Program-made: the position numbers and the translations under genes | Assembly: GCA_963556195.1 (NCBI GenBank) | Contig: OY744519.1 | Coordinates: forward strand, 36,914,801-36,978,800 | Direction: 5' to 3' | DNA: 64,000 bases | From: Sepiola atlantica | Lineage: Eukaryota; Mollusca; Cephalopoda; Sepiida; Sepiolidae | Shown: positions 46,370 through 58,641 of the stretch, piece after piece | Layout of the letters: every line of letters starts with the position of its first letter | Numbering within the stretch: the first letter of the stretch is position 1 | Notes under the pieces: generated by a model | What the model saw: the letters and a program-made list of their open reading frames with translations, nothing else | Databases searched by the model: none | Told to the model about the DNA's origin: nothing

Positions 46370-49300
46370 CCGCAGATCGACTGGCTATGGGTCAACTGGC
46401 ATAAGGGGGTTAGAATCTCCTTCAAGAAATTGCGACCGCAACATCTCTAAGAATAGCAAATACTTGATGGAATGCCAATGCAGTTGTAAATGCCAGGTAG
46501 ACATATGACATGGTTTAACTGCATTTCATGGCAATGATTGGGTTGTCAGCTTGAGGTAGCAACTCCTCTAGAGATCGTATCTCAATAATACTACTAGGGG
46601 AGGAAAAACCTTTCACAAACCAATCCTCATATTATTTTAATATGAGTTTTCAAAATTATCAAACCAAAAACGACGTATGTGTGTCCAGATTGTCAAGTAC
46701 ATGCTCTACGCCAAGCGGGTGGGCGAACGAGACTTCCCAAGTTGTCATCCAGCGAAACACTCGAAAAACTAACACTTAAACTAGAATTAATCTTAATAAC
46801 AGCTTAAATAGAATTGTGATTACATGGTACTCGGAGAGTGATCGTCCTAAGATACGATATAGACAGCGAATGCACCAAAGCGGGTATGAGCTGGAGCTGA
46901 TTTACTATCAGAACAAAATCTTACAGGGAAACCCCGTGTTATTAGAACTAATCAATGGCTATCTGCTATTGAAAGTGAAGAACTAAAAGGAAAAATTGGG
47001 AAATTGGCAAAGAAGGCTTAGATAATCTTGGGGAGATAAATACACTTAATGTAATTGAAGAAAAGTCTATAGTCAAAACAACAATAACCTCTGAGAGCGA
47101 ACATATTGTAAATAATGGGCATCGGGGGGTTTCCACAGATGCTATCGTAAAACGTATGATAGAACATAAAATGACTGAAGATCATATAACTATCTTCAGA
47201 TTGTTAGACGAGAAGCTAAGAGCTGGCAATTCAGAACAGTCGCCAAACCTGTGTGTTGTCAATATAAAAAGACGTAAAACTGTCACGCCCAAAGTGAATG
47301 ATGCTTTGCCATTTTTATTAGATAAGAGTTTGATCAGTGTAATAAAGGTATAAAAGCTGATGCCAATACTGTATCAAATCTACTCAGAGTAGAACAACGG
47401 AAAATGAAAATCAGCGTTGGTTGAAATAAACGTTTAAATGGTCAGAAAACACCACTTAGAAAAGATTTAAATAAAGTGCAAGCTGTCGAAAATTGCGACT
47501 CAAAAGTCAAAGACTAATCCGTAAGTTTTACACACACCGAAAAGGTGTCAAGTGTGTAATTGAAGAACTGGATAGCGGATCCTAGCGAATGCTTCCAAAG
47601 TTAAACGTTACAACCACATAATGTAGCAGTATCAAAAAAACGGACTGTTTGAGAGTAACCGTAAACTCATTTTTGAACAACTAGATGAGATGGAAAAAGG
47701 GAATGACGTTGTACCTGATGCTGACCAACTTAGTACATTATGGAAAGAGAAGAAGGACACACATATATAACAATCACCGTCGAGATGCTGAAGATAAGGA
47801 ATACTGGTTTGTAATCTTCCGGCTCTTCACTAACGTTTCGCAGAAATGATAACTGGTTGTTTGGTGACAGGTCGCTTCCCTAAATGGCTTACAAAGGACA
47901 CCACATTGTTTATCATAAAAGATAAAACTAAATAATGGGCAATGTGACAGACTTTAGAACGATCACCTGCCTCTCAGTGATGAGGACACTTTTCACTAGC
48001 ATATTGCTTGACAGTATTTATGCTCATGTTGGACCAACACAATTTGATGTCTGATGAACAGAAAGGTGGCTAAACAGATCACATGACACCAAAGATAAGT
48101 GTCTAATCGATAAAATAATACGGGGAAACTGCAAACGATGAATTAGTAACCTTACAATTGTGTGGGTGAGTTATGATAAAGCATTTGACATGGTTCCTCC
48201 CTCATGGATACACAAATGTCTTGAGATTTTCGGAATATTCCCTAACATTTAAACAACTTTAAAGAATAGGGAAATCAATCTTACTTCATGAGATGTTGCA
48301 TTAAGTAAAGTCAAAATCAGGATAGTGATTTGCTAGAATGATAGTATTTCCTCTTTGCTTTTTGTCATTAGTTTAATCCCAATGACACTTCTCTGACGTA
48401 ATATAAAGGCAGGATATAGACTTGGGGAATTACTTTCCACAGTCAACCACTTACTAATCATGGATGACATTACGAGTTTTGGAAAGATTAAAACCTAACT
48501 TGATACCATAATAGACACGGTTATATTATTTACTGACGACATATGAATAGAAGTTGTCATCACTAAATGTGTCATTCTTGTTTATAATTAGGAGTACACT
48601 TGTCTATTCAGATGGCCTCGAACTCCCAACAGTAGATCCGATAAGAATGTAGACAATAAGAGGGGCTACAAATAGTTGGCAATATTGGAAGCAGATAAGA
48701 TAAAAGAAAATGAAAAATAAGGTCACAGCCGAGTACAACTGAAAGGTAAAGGGCATTCTTACGCTACTTTTCCACAGACTAAATACAAGTTACGTTATCA
48801 TTCGATATACTGCCGGTATAATTGACTGGAATGTAGAGGAACTAAAATGTTTGAATACCAGAACACGGAAAATGCTTACACTTTATGGAGCTTTTGCAAA
48901 GAAAATAGATGCAGATCAATTGTATCTACTTAGAAAGGAATGTAGTTTCGAGGCACTTAGTGTTGAAGGTGTTGTGAATATATAAGAAGGTTATCTATAT
49001 AAATATATTTCTGAAAGTAATGATATTCTTCTTCGTGAAGTGAAAAGAAAGGTAATTCTAAGATTAGGGGTGGAAAATAATCTAAAGTTGCAAGAGAGAG
49101 GGTTAAATCTATTTAGAAAGAACCTACACAGTATATCCTTGAAGAATACTGTATTTATACTTAATGACAGCTAGAATTGGTTGGTCAGGGGTTATCTCAA
49201 AAGATCTACTAAGAGCACCTTAATGGAAGCCCGGGAACAAGTCAGTCGCACTATGCCCATCAGCAAGTACATTGACAAAACTGCAGAATCACTGATATGC

Positions 49301-49742
49301 CGATTGTTCTATGAAAAGGAAGAAACTTTAGCGCATATTGTATCTGGATGGACAATGCTAGCACAAGAGCGACGACAAAGTCGCTCCAGCACTACGCTGG
49401 AATATATGAAAAGTGTATTAAGTGGACCACAATGAGAAGTGTTATGAGCATAAGCCAGAAGTGGTACAGAAGAACGACAATGTCAAACTTCTTTGGAATA
49501 TGCGCATACAGACTGATATGTTCTTGCACATTCAAAAGTCGACCTTACCTTTCTAAACAAAAACAAGAGAACTTGCTTAATGATCGATATAGCCTGCTCC
49601 TTCGATATCGGAGTGCAAGAGAAATACCACGAGAAAAATGGCAATATCAAAAATGGAGATTAGTTAGACTATAGAAATGGAAATAAGTAAAGGGGATTGC
49701 CGTTGCAATTGAAACGCTTGGAACCATAACGAAAAACCATAA
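46370..49742 (+). pseudogene. decayed LINE (R2/NeSL-like), nearly full length, interrupted by a DNA transposon
   Basis: Plus-strand homology survives in short frame-broken pieces. FEQLDEMEKGNDVVPDADQL lies near 47680, DFRTITCLSVMRTLFTSILLDSIYAH near 47950 (reverse-transcriptase fingers), and an SYDKAFDM-like motif A near 48170. Then come KCLNTRTRKMLTLYGAF (48850), DQLYLLRKECSFEALSV (48920), ISKYIDKTAESLICRLFYEKEETLAHIVSG (split; 49260-49350, a degenerate zinc-finger-like block before the endonuclease), and KGIAVAIETLGTI at 49690-49730 near the C-terminus. The order matches the relic at 38.6-40.4 kb on the other strand. Sequence from about 46370 may be its 5' untranslated part (inference). The TA at 49743 is the insertion point of the transposon that follows. 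Confidence 0.65.
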
Positions 49743-51030
49743 TACAGGGTGTTTCAAAAGTCTTGGGAACATTACAAATGCGTATATCTCATGAACTATT
49801 CCAGGTAGAAAAATGAAACTGGTGCCATTTTAAAGCTTGCTTAATCAAGTTTTTGGTCATACTAATGATTTTCGTGTTATCTTTCCAGGTGCAGTAATGG
49901 CGTTCTCTAAACAAGACAAGGCATTTTGCGTCCTCCAATTTGCAAAGACTGAATCGTGGACATGTGTTCAGCGTGCATTTCGCAGTAAATTTAAAAAAGA
50001 AGCCCCTGAAAGGAAATCCATTGTCAGATGGCATGCTAAATTTGTGAAAGATGGGTGTTTGTGCCCAAGTAAGCGAACAGGTCGCCCTTCAACTTCAGAA
50101 GATGCAGTTGAGCAAGTTCGGACAGCCTTTCAGCGGAGCCCCCGTAAATCAGTGAGAAGAGCCAGCAGGGAACTTCAGCTTGCTCCAGCAACTGTCTGGC
50201 GTGTCTTAAGGAAACGACTGCAAATGGTACCTTACAAGCTCAAGTTGGTCCAAAAGTTGAAGGACACTGATAAGCCACTTCGCCGTGACTTTTGCATTGC
50301 AATGCAAGAGAAGTTGGAAGATAACGGCTTTGATGACCGGCTTGTTTTTAGCGATGAGGCGACCTTCCATCTGAATGGCAAAGTTAACAAGCATAACACT
50401 CGCATATGGGGTACTGAGAATCCTCATGAACTTCTTGAGCACGAGCGAGATTCACCAAAAGTGAACGTGTTTTGTGCAATTTCCAAGAAAGGTATCTATG
50501 GACCGTTCTTCTTTGAAGAGGCCACTATCACTGGTGAATCCTATCTCAACATGCTGGAAGACTGGTTAATGGCTCAGTTGGAACAAGCAGAATCTGATGA
50601 CTTCATTTTTCAACAAGATGGTGCACCACCACACCGTAGTCTTAGAGTAAGGCAGTTTCTTAACACAAGGCTGCCTGGTAGATGGATTGGGAGATCTGGG
50701 CGAGGTGATGACGTTCTTATGCCCTGGCCTCCTAGGTCTCCAGATCTTACCCCGTGTGACTTTTTCCTTTGGGGCTTTGTCAAGCAACAAGTCTATGTGC
50801 CGCCCCTTCCAAGAGATATTGACGAACTAAAAGCTCGAGTAACGGCAGTTGTGGGAACCATTGACGTCAAGATGCTGGAACGCGTTTGGCAGGAAATGGA
50901 CTATCGACTAGATGTCTACCGTGTGACGAATGGTGCTCATATTGAGCAACTTTGAAGATTCCCCACAAAACTTGAAACTTTAAGCTTTCCAACGGTACCA
51001 ATTTCATTTTTCAACTCCTAATAGTTAAAG
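49743..51030 (+). mobile_element. Tc1/mariner-type (DD41D) DNA transposon, right terminus damaged
   Basis: The left end starts CAGGGTGTTTCAAAAGTC right after a TA (49743-49744). An inner inverted repeat pairs 49793-49837 (ATGAAACTGGTGCC region, ending AAGCTT) with about 50983-51025 on the right. Outside it, the right side lacks the final 25 or so bases expected as the complement of CAGGGTGTTTC. Its more distant part is recognisable only after an extra 18-20 bases (ATGAGACTATAAATGC near 51045). The element lies inside the C-terminal region of the LINE relic, so it is younger than that LINE. The transposase gene is uninterrupted. Confidence 0.75.
49897..50955 (+). CDS. Tc1/mariner-superfamily transposase, DD41D type, intact frame
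   Basis: Cuts the element out and inserts it at TA sites. I place the start at ATG 49897 (MAFSKQDKAF), giving 352 residues; the frame also extends 20 codons upstream but without an ATG. Residues 1-110 hold two helix-turn-helix-like regions for binding the terminal repeats (RAFRSKF...IVRWHAKFV and SVRRASRELQLAPATVWRVL), with a GRPS hinge between them. Catalytic triad: Asp153 in FSDEATFHLNG, Asp241 in FQQDGAPPH, and Asp283 in WPPRSPDLTPCDFFLWG. There are 41 residues between the last two, i.e. DD41D. That spacing is known for a subset of Tc1/mariner elements (rosa/Visitor-like), which I name with caution. No stop or frameshift occurs, in contrast with every other transposase here. Whether it still acts in cis is doubtful because the right terminus is damaged. 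Confidence 0.85.
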   Translation: MAFSKQDKAFCVLQFAKTESWTCVQRAFRSKFKKEAPERKSIVRWHAKFVKDGCLCPSKRTGRPSTSEDAVEQVRTAFQRSPRKSVRRASRELQLAPATVWRVLRKRLQMVPYKLKLVQKLKDTDKPLRRDFCIAMQEKLEDNGFDDRLVFSDEATFHLNGKVNKHNTRIWGTENPHELLEHERDSPKVNVFCAISKKGIYGPFFFEEATITGESYLNMLEDWLMAQLEQAESDDFIFQQDGAPPHRSLRVRQFLNTRLPGRWIGRSGRGDDVLMPWPPRSPDLTPCDFFLWGFVKQQVYVPPLPRDIDELKARVTAVVGTIDVKMLERVWQEMDYRLDVYRVTNGAHIEQL

Positions 51031-52279
51031 TGAACTAACAGATAATGAGACTATAAATGCTGAATGGTATGTATTTAATTTGTAATCATTATATTCGCTG
51101 TATAATCAAAATATCATTTTATTTATTTCCTTGTATTTTATTACAAAAATCTTTTAAAAAATGACAAAAATATATAAATGTAATATTGCTTCATAACAAT
51201 ACATTTTTAGTACGGATAATACAAAAAGAACCACAGAAAAATGTAGGCAATATGATATTAAATATTTTAAATATGACTTTATTGAGTTGCCCGTAAACAA
51301 TACTTTACTGATGTTTCTGATTTGCAGGGAAGTTATGTCAAACGAGAATTTATTATTAAAATTCCGACTGCTTTTTACATTTCTGTTTCATCAAAATTGT
51401 CAATTGGAACGTCCGGGTAAATGCTTTGACATTTTCTTACGCACATGATTTTATTCGGTACATAATTTAATTTCGCCGATGTATTACAATATCTATGTAA
51501 TATCTACGTACTGTTTTGCAAAATTTAACGCATATATTATGGTGTTCCCAGTGATGTAATGATATAACTCTATCATCCAAAACCTTATGTTACTGCATAT
51601 TTTGTATGCTTATATTGCTGAACAATTATATGGTAGGGCGTGTTTTTATATTATACATATTTCTCTTAGCTTGATCATTTCTGAAACTTATCGTTTGTCG
51701 CATGTATGAGTCGTTTCTTATAAAGCCATCATATGCCATATCGGTCGATTATGTCTACTTAAAAATAAACTGATTTACAACATGTAGTACGTTCACTCAT
51801 ACACCTTTAATTTGCACAACTGCATTTGATTAAATTGATTAAACGTAATTGTTTGCAATATCACTACTTCATTAGTCAGACGTCTGAAATCATCATTGCA
51901 ATTACATCAAATTATTGTATTAATTATCCAACTGTATTATTTCAAATATAAGCACTTATTGGCCTACTTGTCAGCGATATGACAATTTCATATACAAAGC
52001 AGAAAAAGCAAATCATCTGTTGCGAATGACAACACTGACAATCATATTTGACTACAGTTCATATTCACTGTTATTAATACATTTTTCCTAGTGTAATTTA
52101 ACTTCATACGGCAGATGATCTCGCACCAGTAACAAAAACACAGCGGGTCACATATCTACACATTCTACGATAGCAAATATTGTATCCAATATTGTATCCA
52201 AGCTCCAATAATTCCCGAAGAGTAAGTGTAATATTGTTGTGTGTGGATCTGATGTCTTCTACAATGACACTTTCTAATA
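51031..52279. other. gene-free stretch
   Basis: AT-rich and without recognisable features. A further part of the interrupted LINE's 3' end might be expected just after 51030 but I could not identify it. Confidence 0.5.
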
Positions 52280-53602
52280 TATGAGGCATGTCTAAAAAGT
52301 ATTCAATCTGAGGCCAGAAAAATATATCAGATACCTGACAGGACTCTAATACCCTTCAAAATAAGCTCCGTGGGCTTGCACACCCTTAGCCCACCAATCT
52401 ATCCACTACCGGCACACTTTGGGAAGTTTTTTTGTGGTATGGTCTTCACCTCCGCCGTCGCGTACTTAAGTATCCTTTCTCTAGTGTAAAAACGGAACCT
52501 TTCAGTGGCTTCTTCAATTTTCGAAGCAAGTAGAAGTTGCAAGGAGTTTTGTCCTGAGAGTAGAGAGGTTTGCGAACGACAAATTCCATGTTTAGCCAAG
52601 AAATGTTAGATCAATTAGGATAAATGTGCGGCGGCGTTGTTGCGATGCAGTTGCCAGTTTTTCGCTGTCACAACGTCTGGCCTTTTGCCCTAAAAGCTTT
52701 CATGGAGACGTTGGAGAAAATCTTGAAAATACTCCTTTGCAACCGTGTGTCTTTACGGTGCGTATTCGTAAGCAAAAGTCAATGGACATCAACGACGACA
52801 GTCATCATCAGCTTTATTTTGCTTCGAACATGTCACGCTTTCTTTGCCTTGGAGCTTCGGGATGCTTCCATTTCGACGACTCTTTGTTTATGTATGGGTC
52901 TTACCCGTACATCCATGACTCATCTGCTGGTATTATAGTTTTCGCAAACCCTGGATCCGTTTTATTGGTTTCCAGAAAAGTCTGTGCAACTTGAAAACAA
53001 AAGTACTTTTGTTCCTGCGACAACAACTTGGGAACAAATTTTGTAGTCACTCTGTGCATATTCGAATCATCACGCAATATTGCATGTGCGGAATTTTTAC
53101 TCAATCCCTCTTTTTGGGGATTTCCCGCACGGTTAAACGACGATCTTCCATCACCAAATTTCGCACCCACTCAACAACAGCTGCACTCAGTGCAGTTTGG
53201 GGCCTTTCAGAACGCTGGTCACTCTCCGCTGATGTGCGCCCATTTTACATCGGTTGAACCACTTCTTAATTTATGTTACACTCATTGCATCTTCTGCAAA
53301 CACCTGCTGAATCTTACGAATTGTTTTGCTTTAAGAATCAACAAGCTTTTGACAAAAAATTAGTGCAGTACCTTTGCTCAACACGTACAATCATCTTAAG
53401 AGAATCAGTAATCTGACGAAATATTTGCGTAGCCCTTCACAAACCGACCGACAGGTAGCGACTAACGCACAAGAAGGTTGTGATAAAATTTACATACGCG
53501 CAAGAATGTTTTTTTTATTTACTGTTTAAAGTAGCGCCGCCCTATTGCCTTTAATTCGCACAGTAAAAATTAAGGTCGAATCCGTTTTAGACTGACCCCG
53601 TA
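52280..53602 (-). mobile_element. decayed full-length mariner element with TA flanks
   Basis: The 1,319-bp unit 52282-53600 is bounded by TA at 52280-52281 and 53601-53602. Its ends are imperfect inverted repeats (TGAGGCATGTCTAAAAAGTA on the left; CGGGGTCAGTCTAAAACGGA in reverse complement on the right). Length and ends are as expected for mariner-type transposons. The internal transposase is broken. It is the parent type of the foldback element at 32660-33201. Confidence 0.8.
52399..53350 (-). pseudogene. mariner transposase, broken
   Basis: On the minus strand 52901-53170 contains LLSQEQKYFCFQVAQTFLE and, after it, IIPADESWMYG, the first catalytic Asp block of mariner transposases (usually TGDESWVY). 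Downstream pieces in other frames lead to a C-terminal block (52399-52599) with RFYTRERILKYATAEVKTIP, matching the tail of mariner transposases. The second and third Asp blocks fall in frame-broken sequence around 52600-52900. Several indels; inactive. Confidence 0.7.
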
Positions 53603-54617
<1,015 letters not shown>

Positions 54618-54648
54618 GAAGAGAAGGATGAAGGTAATCCGACGTGAT

Positions 54649-55283
54649 GGTAAAATGAAAAAGGAAAACCAAAAACTGGATGTTTTTTATGTGTACATCA
54701 ACGTTTCGTCTTTATTTATAAGACTTCATCAGGATGATGATATAGGGAAAATATATCATGCAAGCACGGATACATGTAGGGTAGACATGTTGGGAAGAAA
54801 AATAAAATGAAAAATAATGGCAGCGTCTAGCTGGACGTCCGTACTTGTTAGAGAATGAAAAATGAGTGGGAGAAAAAAGGGGAAGGGTGGAGGGAGCAAG
54901 GACTACTGTGGCTGGCGATGAGAGAAAGAGGTGGGGGATGAGCAGGGGTAAAATGGATGGCAGAGAGAGATTGGAGGAAGAGGGGGAGGGGGTGTATGAC
55001 CGGATGGCTGTGGTCGAGATTGAAGGGGAAGAGTGAGTTGGAATGTTTGTGTGTGTGGGGTGTATGCAGGGAAATGGGGATGGGTAGAGAGGGAGGGGGG
55101 GCTGTGATTTTGGTGGATGGGCGAAAGTTATGGTCTTAGAGAGCGTTTGAAGAAAAAAATGTATCCGTGCTTGCATGATATCTTTTCCCTATATCATCAT
55201 CCTGATGAAGTCTTATAAATAAAGACGAAACGTTGATGTACACATAAAAAACATCCAGTTTTTGGTTTTCCTTTTTCATTTTA

Positions 55284-55285
<2 letters not shown>
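54649..55285. mobile_element. 637-bp foldback element with 127-bp arms and hammerhead-like cores
   Basis: 54649-54775 and 55159-55285 are reverse complements with a single mismatch that I can see (ATATATC against AGATATC). The 383-bp spacer is strongly purine-rich (GA/GGG on the plus strand) and non-coding. Each arm holds a core CTGATGA...GAAAC, plus strand at 55202-55226 and minus strand at about 54708-54732. (TA)n arrays stand on both sides. Inference: an inverted pair of Penelope-like pseudo-LTR ends, with the coding region absent. Confidence 0.7.
55202..55227 (+). ncRNA. hammerhead-like core in right arm
   Basis: CTGATGA, one extra A, helix II GTCTT/AAGAC around ATAAATA, then GAAAC. The flanking helices I and III and a cleavage triplet were not convincing by eye, so this is a core match only. 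Its inverted twin is on the minus strand in the left arm. Confidence 0.4.

Positions 55286-55333
<48 letters not shown>
55286..55333. repeat. (TA)n microsatellite
   Basis: TA tract abutting the right end of the foldback element. Confidence 0.95.
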
Positions 55334-55338
<5 letters not shown>

Positions 55339-55616
55339 GATCATGTTCTTTTTTTCGTTTGGCATGACGATGTAAATAGGATCAATGCCTATATGAGAGT
55401 TTCTGAGTAATTCCTTAATAGTAGGGTTAAATAGATAAAGGAAAAATCCTTTTCATGTATGTAACTTAAATGCATTTATTTTTCTTATCTTTCAAAAACT
55501 CAAAAATAAAATTTTCAGATTAAATAACTTTAAAAAAAAATCCTATTTTCATTATTTACCCGATAATTCACATAGTTTTTGTTAAATAAGATAAAAATGA
55601 GGTAACCGTTTTATAT

Positions 55617-55825
55617 CTATCTATATAATGTAATGTTAACATGCAACTGCTAGGCGTAAAGGTGGGTAATATCGGCTATATTATTTTCTATTTTAATTTA
55701 AGCAAAGAGTAAATACAGGGTAGACGTTCTTCGTAAAAATGAAAATATCTCCGATTTTTGTGAAGTTTCGCAGTACTTATCAAACAAAATTATTAAATAG
55801 TGCCCAAATCTCGCTTTCTCTAATT
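55617..55825 (+). repeat. unnamed dispersed repeat, copy 1 of 3
   Basis: Blocks TTAACATGCAACTGCTAGGCG, AAAGGTGGGTAATATCGGCTA, AAATGAAAATATCTCCG, TTTCGCAGTACTTATCAAAC and TTATTAAATAGTGCCCA are shared in order with 57768-58022. The first two are also in 61396-61600. No coding sequence. This copy lacks the CCCTATTTATATAAAGTTA head. Confidence 0.75.
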
Positions 55826-56670
55826 ACACGCTAATGCGTTTTTGTTGCTATATATTTCAACAACATACGCACCCATGTTAAAATATGCTTGCCCGTTCAA
55901 CCAATAGAGTGATTGTGATTATTTTGATGTCGCTTTGGTAAATATTTTCTATTTTACCTATTTTGAAATTAATACTTACCAAATCAAATTAGTTCGCCCT
56001 GTCGACTAAAACAGTACAATTTTGAATGCATGCATTTAAAAAAGTGAAATCTGTTTCAAACATTAATATCAGCTTTATATCCATTAAGCTGACAGTTATT
56101 TTTACGGTCAACACATAGGAAATGTTTATTTTTTTAAATAATTAAATAGCAACATTCAAATAACTTATTATTATTTTAATGAAAAAAGAGAGAGTAAGTC
56201 GTTATAATATTAACGCTTACATACATTTATTATTTCAAAATAATATTGTTATTAACAGTAAATCGATGGGTCCCGTTCGTCTATATAATAATACGTTAAG
56301 GAATATTATGTTTGTATGTACATTATCACATTTCATACATATATAAAAAAACAAATCGTCCGATCAGCAAATGTGGTTATAAGTGATTAATCTGTTGTTA
56401 AGATAAACAATTCCGATGTTACTATATTAAAATTAATTGTTCTTAAATCAACTTACGTCGTGATGTGAATTAAGACAGTAGTATCTTAAATAAATACATG
56501 TCTAAAATAAATTTGTAATTTATTAATCTGAATAATATTTTGCCGACAAGTATTTTAAAGTAAGAAGTTAAAAAAAATGTATTGTTCAAAATGCATTTGA
56601 TTACTACCATTTTAAGTAAATAAACAAGGTACAAATTCGTACTCTTTATTTAAAGAATATATATATATGT

Positions 56671-56711
<41 letters not shown>

Positions 56712-57703
56712 CAAATATATATATATATGTTTTATTACAACACAACACTCAATTCATAATCTTAAAATATCGTCGTCAAGTGTATCTTTAATTTTTCTGT
56801 CTTATTAATAATAAAAGCAGAAAATACTGTATAACTCTGTTAAGTTACTCAAGAATATATAATTATTTTATTTGACCAATTGACGTTCCACCTTTGGCTA
56901 TTGGCAAGAATAATCAACAGTGGTAAAAGGGGCGCAAAAAACAAATAGCACCAAATAAATATTACCAAAGGCAATACAACTTTCGTATTTATCTACGTGC
57001 CTACTATGTTTGCGGTTTAAAGTATGTTAAAGCGTGTTTTATTTCAATTAAAAAGTTAAGTCAAATATATTACGTTATACTGCAAGACAATAATGACTGA
57101 TAGTCTGTCGCCAATAAAATGCGAAGTTCGCTTATTTTTTGTATTTTCCTCCTTTCAAGTAGGTAGAAAGGACATTTTATAGCGATTGGGACAGTTATTT
57201 GTTGAGCATTTGTGTGTTTTACCACCCCTAAAGACGAAAAACTATTTTCAAAAAACTTCGGGGATGTTCGCCTACGCCATCTCCAAAATAGTCCTGTATT
57301 GTGATCTGATTTGTACGATTTATTAAAATCCAATGAAAACACTTTAAAATCGTTTAAAACACACAAGACAATAGACAGGCAGGTAGAAAAGTAAATTATT
57401 GCCGTTGGTAAGATCTATTTATTGATTATTTGTTTATTCACTTCTTTTTTCGGTTAGTTATTTTTTTTTCATCGCCCTGATTTTTTTTGTTTATTCCTTC
57501 TATTATGAGCATTTTATTGTTATGCTTGTACAAAATAAAAATTGAGCATTTGAATATATCCAATAACACAATCACAATCATCAGTTTCTTCTTTAATGTT
57601 TCAAATTATCAAAATGTGAAAAGCAAATTGTTTCCTTAGTTTTCTGTGGGTAAGGCTATAGCTTGATAAATAGCTGTCCGAAGGACAGTTACCCCTTCTG
57701 CTA

Positions 57704-57767
<64 letters not shown>
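55826..57767. other. gene-free stretch with TA tracts
   Basis: No gene. Interrupted TA at 56655-56730 and (TA)n at 57708-57766. The short minus-strand frame at 57070-57366 is unrecognised. Confidence 0.5.
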
Positions 57768-57771
<4 letters not shown>

Positions 57772-58022
57772 ATTTATATAAAGTTAGTTGTGAGTCTGTT
57801 TGTATATATTTAAATGTACAATGTTTACTCCTGAACTATTTAATCGAAGATTTGCAAGTTTAACATGCAACTGCTAGGCGTAAAGGTGGGTAATATCGGC
57901 TATATTATTTTCTATTTAAATTAAAGCAACGGTCTTCGTCAAAATGAAAATATCTCCGCAGTTTCGCAGTACTTATCAAACATAATTATTAAATAGTGCC
58001 CAGATCTCACTTTCTCTAATGC
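57768..58022 (+). repeat. unnamed dispersed repeat, copy 2 of 3
   Basis: The most complete copy: it begins CCCTATTTATATAAAGTTA directly after (TA)n, then GTACAATGTTTACTCCT, TTAATCGAAGATTTGCAA and the blocks listed for copy 1. Confidence 0.75.
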
Positions 58023-58371
58023 ATTTTAAAACGTATTTAGGTCGTAATATTTACACAACCTTCAATTTGATAAATCATATTTTTCAGATTTGCATTTAAT
58101 TGTATCCGTAGTCATTAGGAACCAATAAAGCAAGACTATTCGTATTTAGATGTTTTCTTAAGATGTCTTACACTTACACATTTAATTTGAGATATTTTCT
58201 CGGATCGAAATCTAGCCATGGATTCCTATCAAATTTTGAATAATAATTATATCCATAAGGCCTACTATCATTATATATGGATTTTAATTAGCGTAATGGG
58301 AACATACAATTAGTGAAAATTGTTATTTTAAGAAAATGACTGTTTCCTACTATGGGTAGAGAATTCTACTA

Positions 58372-58373
<2 letters not shown>

Positions 58374-58449
<76 letters not shown>
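58374..58449. repeat. (TA)n microsatellite
   Basis: TA tract at the 3' side of the Penelope-like element that follows. Confidence 0.95.
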
Positions 58450-58451
<2 letters not shown>

Positions 58452-58570
58452 GGTTGAACAGGAGTGCCAACTTCTGTTTGTTCTTTTTTTGATCCAATCT
58501 TTCTATTCGTCGGACGATAGATCTTGTGCTTTTAATAATGGAGGGTAAGAAATCTCCATATTTAACGCGA

Positions 58571-58600
58571 ACGTTTTCGACCATCATTGGTCGTCTTCAG
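58571..58600 (-). ncRNA. hammerhead-like core, 3' of the Penelope-like gene
   Basis: On the minus strand: CTGAAGA (fits CUGANGA), one extra C, helix II GACC/GGTC around AATGAT, then GAAAACG. The single extra nucleotide before helix II is shared with the core at 55202. Flanking helices are not evident, so activity is doubtful. Confidence 0.4.
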
Positions 58601-58641
58601 GCGGATGATTGATAAATGCAAAATAACATTGGTGAATATAT

